Below are positions 44,416-55,100 of a stretch of 64,000 nucleotides of DNA, one piece after another; within the stretch, counting starts at the first letter, position 1, and each line of letters starts with the position of its first letter. A program made the translations under genes and the position numbers. Location of the stretch: positions 302,143 through 366,142 of the forward strand of contig JAOTOL010001199.1 of the NCBI GenBank assembly GCA_034440575.1. Direction: 5' to 3'. The DNA is from Imbricaverruca yamaguchii (lineage: Eukaryota; Arthropoda; Thecostraca; Neoverrucidae). The notes beneath the pieces are model-generated. The model made no database searches, had not been told where the DNA came from, and was given only the letters and a program-made list of their open reading frames with translations.

Positions 44416-45719
44416 ACAAAGTCGCTGCGTGTGTGTTCCAGAGTTCAGCCGCAATTGCACATTATCATTGATATGGCATGCAATGTCTTCGTTTCGCTTG
44501 GGAAGAGCGGGCACGGACAGGTCTTGCTTTGCTCTCATACAGCATATGCATAGCATTGCTCTAACAACAATCCAGCATAACGTTAAAGCTCTTTCCGACT
44601 CGCATGCGACATAACTGAAGCGTCATTTCGCAGATCTGCGGAATTGTTTCTTTAATGAGCTTCATACTCGCTCTCTTTGATGAGGTTTTATAATGCATGG
44701 AACGGTACAGGATTCACTGAAGCGACAAGGCGAACACAAACTGCCGAAGCAGTGACCAACATCGATCACAAACGAAATGCAAACGTCGACTGACAGACAA
44801 TAGGAGGATAATGGTCTGACGTTCGTGCAAATCGGTGCACGATGACTACTTCGCCCTACCAGCAGGGTTATTTGGAAGTCAATAACCTACCTTCGCCGTA
44901 CCGCCCTATCTCAAACGCCATTCATATCAAATGCGACGCGGTGCGACAGTACCACTGACTATTCGCCAGCGCATAAATACAACGATGTACACAAGTAAAA
45001 CTGAGATCTTTGTTGCATGACTATGACTGATATGACTAGCAGGACAAAATCATTCCCGTGACACCTCGGTTTGGCGTACGAGATCCCAAACCGGCGGAAA
45101 TGTCGGCGATCGCGCGCTGGAGCCTCGGACCGTTGAATGGATGCGAACAGCGCATCGTTCACAGTTGGGCTAGTTCACCTTGCCGCAGCCAAACAAAACC
45201 GCCAAGATCAGATGAACGCACGTGTCCGGCGAAATACGTCCCGCGTGGAGTGGACACGCGCCGCGGCCGCCGCGCATCGGCAATGCCGGCACGTGTCCGG
45301 GGTGAGCCTGCCGACACTACAGCCACTGACGGCACGGTCAGCCGTCAACGGCAGGGTCATCGGCGCGTGCGGCGGTGTTTGAAGCGCATACGCCGGGTGG
45401 TGACCGCTGTAGGCCGATGCCGAGCCTCGGGAGTCGGGTTTGATTTTCCGGCGGGAGGTGCAATGCGACGGCTGGCAGCATCCCACTGCGTTTCTTTCAC
45501 TATGCTCGTGTCCCGCGCCATGGGCAGTCTAGCCACGTCGTCTGTGTGATTCACCTCATCACTGATGGTGCAGTGGTGAAGGTGGAGCATGACACCAGTC
45601 ATGGAGGGCGTCACTGCGCCCGCGTTGACAGTACACCGCATCTATTCCAACGATTCACTGCACGCATTCTTCACCGAGAATCACACCGGCGATTCTCGGC
45701 ATCATTGCCGGCGACGCAC
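44416..45719. other. Intergenic sequence 3' of the guanylate cyclase gene
   Basis: No supported exon. GC-rich open frames at 45058-45549 are not backed by splice sites or family motifs. Confidence 0.5.
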
Positions 45720-45780
45720 TGCTTCCAGTCTAGTGATTCACTAGCCTAGTGATTCACTAGCCTAGTGATTCACTAGCAGT
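45720..45780. repeat. Palindromic 16-bp tandem repeat
   Basis: Three copies of CTAGTGATTCACTAGC, each self-complementary (CTAGTGA-TCACTAG). It lies about 120 bp beyond the guanylate cyclase stop codon. Confidence 0.9.
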
Positions 45781-45893
45781 GTATCCACTCTATCGATTCA
45801 CCGATTCAAGTCTGGTGATTCACTGCTGCCAGGCCGCCGAACCGCCGCACACAGCAGCCCGCTCTCTGGACTCAGCGGACCGACAGCGGCCGC

Positions 45894-46110
45894 TCACTGC
45901 ATGTGACAGACGCCGCTCTCCCTCCGGCACACGATGCCGTTCCTCCGCTTCGTGGCGGCCGCGTCGTCGGCCTTGTGCGGCGGCGGCGACGCGCACGGGT
46001 CGAACGGCGTGCACACGAAGAAGGTCTCCATCAGACCTTTGCCCTTGATCTCGATGGCACCGCGCGACTCGAAGGTGAACTGGCTGCTGCTCGTCTCCAT
46101 GTCAATTTTT
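45894..46110 (-). CDS. GUCY1B2: Guanylate cyclase terminal exon
   Basis: Acceptor CCGTGCCGCAG on the minus strand. Reads [20 protein letters not shown], then [19 protein letters not shown] and an Ala/Lys/Arg-rich tail ending GVCHMQ-stop. [13 protein letters not shown] is the end of the cyclase domain. Confidence 0.88.
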
Positions 46111-49100
46111 CTGCGGCACGGTTCAGGTGTGACACGTAAAAGTGCAGCGTGAGAACGTGGAACGACATGGGGCGAGAAGATGAGACAAAGTCATAGGCCT
46201 GGAGGGCAAGGGTTAAACAGCAGCCGGACGGATAATACAAGAGGCAACTGGGACTAGATGCACAGCTTTTCCGAGTCTGCTGGAGCAGGAAGTATGATAC
46301 GCATGTTACAGCATATGTCGGGATAGGCCATGCACTTCCAGAACTGGTTGAAGTTGCGTAGATCTGCATACGCCACATGCCAAGACACGAATGCATTACA
46401 CTGTTTCCACTCCAAATAGATCAAAAGCTGTGGTGCTTATGCTTGCGGGGAAAATTAATGCGAGTACATGATGGAAAGTGTTCTGAAAGTGTTTTGGCCA
46501 AGGGCACTGCATATTTCGCCATATTGTCAAAAGTTAAATTTGCTAACTCTTTCAGAGAGGAAATAAGAGTGAGTGTACGTCCCCGGGGACAGGAGCAGCC
46601 TTCATAGGGAGGCAGCACAACGGCTATCAGGATAACAGAGAATTCGCTGGTTCCTTGTCATCGACAATGTGTAACACATTCGTGAAAATAATGCAATGAT
46701 GGACGAGAAATCACAAAGTAATCGACTGAAAAATGATTACTTCAAATCTAAATTCAAACATTTTCGCCATGTTTTGACTATATTGTCTTCAGTACGGAAA
46801 CCTGGCGAAACGTCGTGAGGGAAACATCGTTGATTTATCATTTCTTGTCATCATTTCGCTCTTTTCACCAATCTGTCCCGTCAACAATTCAACACGTGTC
46901 GTATTGCTTATGCATGTATGCACCTGGTTCTCGTGTCACTTCGTTCTGAGGCGGTATCGCTGCTTGATATCCCCTACCGATGCCATTACCCTCACCGTGT
47001 ATACTTGCCGTTGGCATTACCTCATCACTGGGGAAATATCACAACTTAGACGAACGTTGCGGCAGCCCCACTGCCACCGATTACACCCGCCTTGGGGTGA
47101 TCTCCACCGTTCATTCGCTATTCGGACGATATATTTCACCCATACAGTTGCAGTTGGGGCAATCTCTCACCACCCTCACCCGCCGCTTGTGTAATCTCTG
47201 AGCTTGCGTTCTCCGCTGGGGTAGTCTCTCACCGCTTACACTCGTCGCTGGGGTAATCGCTCACCGTTTACACTCGCCGCTGGGGTAATCGCTCACCGTT
47301 TACACTCGCCGCTGGGGTAATCCCTCACCGTCTACACTTCGCCGCTGGATATTTCACCGCTTACACTCGCCGCTGGGGTAATCGCTCACCGTTTACACTC
47401 GCCGCTGGGGTAATCTCTCACCGTTTACACTCGCCGCTGGGGTAATCGCTCACCGTTTACACTCTGTTTACTCGCCGCTGGGGTAATCGCTCACCGTTTA
47501 CTCGCCGCTGGGGTAATCGCTCACCGTTTACACTCGCCGCTGGGGTAATCGCTCACCGTTTACACTCGCCGCTGGGGTAATCGCTCACCGTTTACACTCG
47601 CCGCTGGGGTAATCTCTCACCGTTTACACTCGCCGCTGGGGTAATCGCTCACCGTTTACACTCGCCGCTGGGGTAATCGCTCACCGTTTACACTCGCCGC
47701 TGGGGTAATCTCTCACCGTTTACACTCGCCGCTGGGGTAATCGCTCACCGTTTACACTCGCCGCTGGGGTAATCGCTCACCGTTTACACTCGCCGCTGGG
47801 GTAATCGCTCACCGTTTACACTCGCCGCTGGGGTAATCGCTCACCGTTTACACTCGCCGCTGGGGTAATCGCTCACCGTTTACACTCGCCGCTGGGGTAA
47901 TCGCTCACCGTTTACACTCGCCGCTGGGGTAACTCACCGTTTACACTCGCCGCTGGGGTAATCTCTCACCGTTTACACTCGCCGCTGGGGTAATCGCTCA
48001 CCGTTTACACTCGCCGCTGGGGTAATCTCTCACCGTTTACACTGGCCGCTGATGTGTATCCTGCCGGGGATGCCGTGCGACTCCATGCGAGACGCGACGT
48101 TGACCGTGTCTCCGAACAGACAGTAGCGGGGCATCTTCTGACCCACCACTCCCGCCACCGCCGGGCCGGTGTGTACGCCGACACGGATCTGACGGGTAAA
48201 CAGGAGCAAAGTGACGCCACCACTCTAGCCACCGCCGGGCCGGTGTATACGCCGACACGGATCTGACGGGTAAGCAGGAGTAAAGTAGGGTAACAGCCGC
48301 CCCGGTAGCTCAGTTGGTTAGGGCTGGCTGATCGACACGGATCTGACGGGTAAACAGGAGCAAAGTGGCGCCACATCAGGGACGTGCGTGCACTCCAACA
48401 CGGATTTGACGGGTAAACAGGTGCAGCACTACACTATTTTACATCGCTGCCGAGCTGAAGGACAACGCGGCAAGTGGCCAGTCCAACCCCAGACGACCGC
48501 CCGTCGCTGCCGCGGCGCTCAAGCCGCAGCCAGTCGCCCGGACGAGATCGGCCGTTATGCATGGATCGGCTGTACAGCGCACTGAGCGTGAGGGTCTGAT
48601 TAAGGCAGGTTGCGTGCGGCCGGTGCGCCCCCCGGTCCCTGCCAATGAGCCGAGTGTTTCCCATGTCATGCACTCGATCATGCGACACCGACATGCCTCC
48701 CGCCTGAGCCGATCTCGCCGGACGCCAACACCTCGCGCCTGCGTGTACAGGAACACACCTGTCACGTGTACCGCACCTGTCGGTCAGGCGCGACCCTGGA
48801 CCGTGCGCGGGACCTCTCGCCTGCACGGCGGTGCGCCTGGCGAGTGTGCCGCACCTCGTGAGCAGGAGCGATCCTGGCGCGAGCAGGCGCACGGGACCTG
48901 CTGCAGAGCAGGTGCATCTCTCACCGACACCGACACGGGACCTGCTAAAGAGCAGGCGCACCTCTCACCTGCCGGAACCTGCTAAAGAACAGGCGACCTC
49001 TCACCTGGACGGGACCTGCTGAAGAGCAGGTGCACCTCTCACCTGCACGGGACCTGCTGAAGAGCAGGTGCACCTCTCACCTGGACGGGACCTTCTGAAG

Positions 49101-52100
49101 AGCAGGCGCACCTCTCACCTGGACGGGACCTGCTGAAGAGCAGGTGCACCTCTCACCTGGACGGGACTGCTGAAGAGCAGGTGAGGCAGGGCACCTCTCA
49201 CCTGACGGGACCTGCTGAAGAGCAGGCGCACCTCTCACCTGCACGGGACCTGCTGAAGAGCAGGTGCACCTCTCACCTGCACGGGACCTGCTGAAGAGCA
49301 GGCGCACCTCTCACCTGCACGGGACCTACTGAAGAGCAGGCGCACCTCTCACCTGCACGGGACCTGCTGAAGAGCAGGCGCACCTCTCACCTGTACGGGA
49401 CCTGCTGAAGAGCAGGCGCACCTCCTCACCTGGACGGGACCTGACTGAAGAGCAGGCGCACCTCTCACCTGCACGGGACCTGCTGAAGAGCAGGCGCACC
49501 TCTCACCTGCACGGGACCTACTGAAGAGCAGGCGCACCTCTCACCTGCACGGGACCTGCTGAAGAGCAGGCGCACCTCTCACCTGCACGGGACCTGCTGA
49601 AGAGCAGGCGCACCTCTCACCTGCCCGGGACCTGCTGAAGAGCAGGCGCACCTCTCACCTGCACGGGACCTGCTGAAGAGCAGGCGCACCTCTCACCTGC
49701 ACGGGACCTGCTGAAGAGCAGGCGCACCTCTCACCTGCACGGGACCTACTGAAGAGCAGGCGCACCTCTCACCTGCACGGGACCTGCTGAAGAGCAGGCG
49801 CACCTCTCACCTGCACGGGACCTGCTGAAGAGCAGGCGCACCTCTCACCTGGACGGGAACCTACTGAAGAGCAGGCGCACCTCTCACCTGCACGGGACCT
49901 GCTGAAGAGCAGGCGCACCTCCCTCACTGCGGACCTGCTGAAGAGCAGGCGCACCTCTCACCTGCCCGGGACCTGCTGGAGAGCTGAAGAGCAGGCGCAC
50001 CTCTCACCTGACGGGACCTCTGAAGAGCAGGTGCACCTCTAGCACCTCTCACCTGCCCGGGACCTGGTGAAGAGCAGGCGCACCTCTCACCTGCACGGGA
50101 CCTGCTGAAGAGCAGGTGCACCTCTCACCTGGACGGGACCTGCTGAAGAGCAGGCGCACCTCTCACTGAACCTGCTGAAGAGCAAGTGCACCTCTCACCT
50201 GCACGGGACCTGCTGAAGAGCAGGCGCACCTCTCACCTGCACGGAACCTGCTGAAGAGCAGGCGCACCTCTCACCTGCACGGGACCTACTGAAGAGCAGG
50301 CGCACCTCTCACCTGGACGGGACCTGCTGAAGAGCAGGTGCACCTCTCACCTGCACGGGACCTGCTGAAGAGCAGGCGCACCTCTCACCTGCACGGGACC
50401 TGCTGAAGAGCAGGCGCACCTCTACCTGCGAGAGGGCACCTCTCACCTGCACGGGACCTGCTGAAGAGCAGGCGCACCTCTCACCACGGGACCTACTGAA
50501 GAGAGGAGCAGGCGCACCTCTCACCTGCACGGGACCTGCTGAAGAGCAGGCGCATCTCTCACCTGCACTGGACCTGCTGAAGAGCAGGCGCACCTCTCAC
50601 CTGCACGGGACCTACTGAAGAGCAGGTGCACCTCTCACCTGCACGGGACCTGCTGAAGAGCAGGCGCACCTCTCACCTGCACGGGACCTGCTAAAGAGCA
50701 GGCGACCTCTCACCTGGACGGGATCGCCGGTCAGCGGGTGCGCCACCTCCCTGGCCAGCCGCACCATGTCGATGGCCTGGTTGACCACTCTGGTGGCGTG
50801 GTCGGCGGCGCGGGTCGGGATGCCGCCCACCACCATGTAGGCGTCGCCGATCGTCTCCACCTGGAACGCAGCGGTGGCGGCTAGTGTCTGCGCGCCGCTG
50901 GCGGCGTGGTGTTCCGCTGTCTGCGCCTCGTGTCTGCGCGCCGCTGGCGGCGTGGTGTTCCGCTGTCTGCGCCTCGTGTCTGCGCGCCGCTGGCGGCGTG
51001 CTGTTCCGCTGTCTGCGCCTCGTGTCTGCGCGCCGCTGGCGGCGTGGTGTTCCTCTGTCTGCGCATGCAGTGCCGGCCGGTCAGCTGCACGTCTTCTGGC
51101 GACATTCGGTGCGGCTCTGCCGAGTCCAGGTTCGGGTCTCTGCTGAGTCCAGGTACGGGCTGGGGCGTTGTCTGTCTGCCAGGTGTCGGACTAAGGCGTT
51201 GTCTCTTCGCCGAGTGTCTGACTGAAGTGTTGTCTCTCCGACAAGTGTCTGACTGAAGTGTTGTCTGTCGGCCAAGTCTCTGACTGAAGTGTTGTCTGTC
51301 GGCCAAGTGTCTGACTGAAGCGTTGTCTGTCGGCCAAGTGTCTGACTGAAGTGTTGTCTGTCGGCCAATGCAAATTAAAATCTGGAGACTGGTTAACGCA
51401 GGCTTGAACAGAAAGGTCGCGTTCTATTCAACTATTTTGCCCACTGTCTAACAATTTGTGAGTGAGCCTGGCTGGAACAAACTATCTGTCACATGTTTTC
51501 ATTTAAGTTAATACGTATTATGCAATATATGTGCAAATTTTCCATCATCAGGAAGGGCTGTAGATGAACGGAAATATTTCGATTTAGCTCATGATGTGAT
51601 CACGGCGCAAAGTTCGTTCCGTTTCGGTACCATATCTACCGGAAGTCCCCAATGTGCAGCTTGCACACAACTCCAGTCGGTACTCACCTTATACACTAGG
51701 TTATTTTCTGTTGCGGCGTCAAATCGGGTGTACATCTCGTTCAGCAGCTGCACAATCTGACTGGGCTCACACTTGGAGGCGATCACAGTGAAGGTGACGA
51801 TGTCACTAAACAGAACTGCAATAGGTAGATATCACCTGTCAGCACGTGGCACAACAGAGGCCACGTGTCAAAACGTGGCGCCAGCGGAGGCCACGTGTCA
51901 AAAAGTGGCGTGAACAGACGTTACGTGTCAAAACGTGGCCCAAAAGAGGTCACGTGTCAAAACGTGGCGCCAACGATGGTCACATAACACCGATACACGT
52001 TACGTGTCAACATGTGGCCCACACGTGTCACAAATAACCGACAGAGGCGCATTCAGTTAGCATGCTATTCGCGTCTCTGTGATGATGTAAAACCAGTAGA

Positions 52101-55100
52101 TTAACCAGTCCCGTCTCGGTAGGGTCTTCAACCACGCCCCCTCAGGTTTTTCGCGGATACCGGACGAACGGCGCACGTCAGCGCGCTCAAATTTGGCGTA
52201 CCTTTACCCACACCAATTTGACATGCTGATTCGAAATTTTTAGGTCAGTTCATCTAGGGTCAACGAGTTAGTCAAGGTCAAGTGGTCACCTCCAAAAAAC
52301 GTTCAACCAGTCGTCACGCTTTAACGGATGCAGATATTTTAATGAAACTTCCAGCGTTTGCTTATCTTTATGGATGCAATAAAACATACGAGTTGAATTT
52401 TGGTCGTTTTTGACTACATGTAGACTGCGTATTTGCCAAATTGCAGTTCAAATACAGGATTCTGGCTAAAGTAGGCATTTTTATTAGCGCAAGTTGACTT
52501 CCAACAACGTTTCTCGGTCTGCTCTACCTATTGGAAGAGGGAAATTAAAGAAAACTTGAAAACTCAAAATTTTGAAATTTTGAGGAAATGTTTGTTTTTT
52601 TTGGTGGGGGGGGGGGGCAACAAATTATAGCCCTGGTTGATTTCGCTGTCCTTTTCTCATTCCAAATACATTTCTTCTTCTTCATATATCCCACAAAAAT
52701 GAACTCCCCAGAGACAAAAACATAATGTAAGTCGTGAAAAGTCGTGAAAATCTAACCACCCTGGTGACGTCACTTTAGGGGGAAAATTGTTTTCGAGGGT
52801 GGGCCCGGACCCTACTCGTCGAGCTCTTTCCGGTCACACCTCTTTCGTTTTCGTGCGATGCTTAGTTTTGATTTTAGAGGGGTCTTCAACCCCCCCCCCC
52901 CCCTCCGAGACGGGGTGTGAGGATTTGACCGGAAAGACGGCGCGGGTTAAGTTTTTGAACGTTGGGGGTTTCGAGCGTGTTTTGTCGACTGGGATTTGCG
53001 GGCTTGGGAACGTTGACAACAATGAACATTTTTGACCGATTGGGATCATCAGAATTTGAGACTTGAACATTTCGAATGTTGAACTCTTTCGACGGATATC
53101 AGCCCTTGAGGAATTTGCGCATTGGCGATTTTGAAGCTCGAAACGGCAAAAAAAAAACGAGTGGACTGATGGGATGATTAAAGGAATTGATTCATCTTTT
53201 AGTTCATCTTCAAAGAAGATACTGGACAATGTGTATTGGATTTCCATTTACTTCCATTATAATTTACTTCCAGCATTCCAGTCCCCTAAAACTAAAACTA
53301 AAATGAAATAAAATAAACATAAAATAAAAAGCCATCACGAAATAAATAAACGAAAATCTACACATGATAATAGCATTAAATGAGCTTCATCTGTAAATGA
53401 GCGTAACATAAGATAAGCTTGACGTCATATGAGAATAACAGAGTAAGTCTCCTGTGCCGGCACGACGCTACCGCGGCTCTGACCCGTGGCACTCTCGAAC
53501 GCCTCCTGCACGTGACTGCCGCTCTTCAGCTTGTGGGCCACCTCCGGCGGCAGCATGCTGTGCAGCAGCCGGTCCGTCTTCTCCTTCTCGTGCTCGAGCG
53601 CCGCGGAGGTTCGCTTCAGCTCGGCGGTGGTCGCCTCCAACCGCTGCCTGTACAAGAGTGGGCGGGGGAGGGCTATGTCAGCGGGACGCATTCATAAGTG
53701 CCAAGTGTCATAAGTACCAAGAGCCATACGTACCAAGAGTCTTAAGTACCAAGGGTCATAAGTGCCAAGAGTAAAAAGTACCAAGTCAAAGTACCAAGAG
53801 TCATAAGTTCCAAAATATGCCAGATTTGGTTTCATAAGTTCCAAAAGTTGCCAGATGACTTCTGAGATCCTCGGATATTACAGAAGTCATCTGGCAGCTC
53901 TGGAACTTATGAATCTTAGTACCTATGACTTTGGGTACTTGTGATAGGGACCCATATCAGCGTGCGACTGCGAGCAACAACGCTTTGCGCGTGGGCTGAG
54001 TTATTCTCAACTGTTGGCGCAGAGATCGGAGCTTGGTTTGGCGCTTTGGCGGCTGGCAATGTGATGGCGTGACGATGGGGCGCGGCGTGGTGGTGCATGC
54101 TGGACGTCAGGCATGTTACTAGCGTTCAAGGTGTTGTGAATGTCCGATGTCGAAGGTGCTGGTGATACGAAGACGAGGTATCTCCAGTCTTCAGTGTTCT
54201 AGCGAGCTACTGGCCATAAAACACCAGATGACAAGCAGCATCATTTCAGCAGATGTGGAGAAGTGGCTTGTGTCCGACACCGGTTCGTCCCCGAACTAGT
54301 ATGCTAGTCAGCTCACCGGTGTGTTGTCTACCCGAACCAGTGGTAGGATCTCCAACCATCGTAAGATTCAAAGTAATCAATACTCGACCGATTTTAAGAA
54401 ATAACAATTTCAACGAATATCTTAGAACATCCTCCAATAGTTAAGCACCATCAATACGTAGGTACTCAAATGTTGTCTAGTTAAAAATGATTGGTCATAC
54501 GCATTTGGTTCATTAATACCGCTTGCCAAGCGAATTTATTTGTTTGATTTCATGTACAGATGTAATGTTAGTTAAGTACACCGCTCTAACCTAGTGGAAC
54601 TCACAGATAAGTGGCATTAACTTGCCGAAGTGTCCACAAGAACGAGATGTCTTGGTGTCACTAAGCAGTGTGAGTGTCACTTACCAACGCATGTGCCTAT
54701 GGGAACACAACCTTGGAGTAATCCTTACTGGCAAGTGCGACTTAAAAATCACGGCTTCTATCCGAACCTGTCACTGGTTTTCCGTCGCAATTTCAAGCTT
54801 CAATTTATACTTTCACCCACACACAAGGTGGGCAAAGCCCGGTGACGGTGTCGCGCTCAGTTGGCCAGGACCCCAGCTCCAGGTCACCAATAGTTTGCCG
54901 AGCCCATTGTGGCCGGAAGGCATTTTCCGGCCGGCTGTGGCCGGAAATGAGGCCAGTAACGGCGATGTCGGGCAGTTGGACGGAGGAATTGAACGAGGCC
55001 ACCGACCAAACGTTTCTCGATAGCCGATGAACATGTTCACGTGCACTCGCATGTCTTCTTGCTTCGCTTTTCCCTGGCTACTAATATTACTCCTAGCTTG

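Noticed and set aside
48890..50713. CRISPR-like appearance (regular repeats with a palindrome)
   Set aside because: There are no unique spacers; units are contiguous tandem copies, and the setting is a eukaryotic intron.
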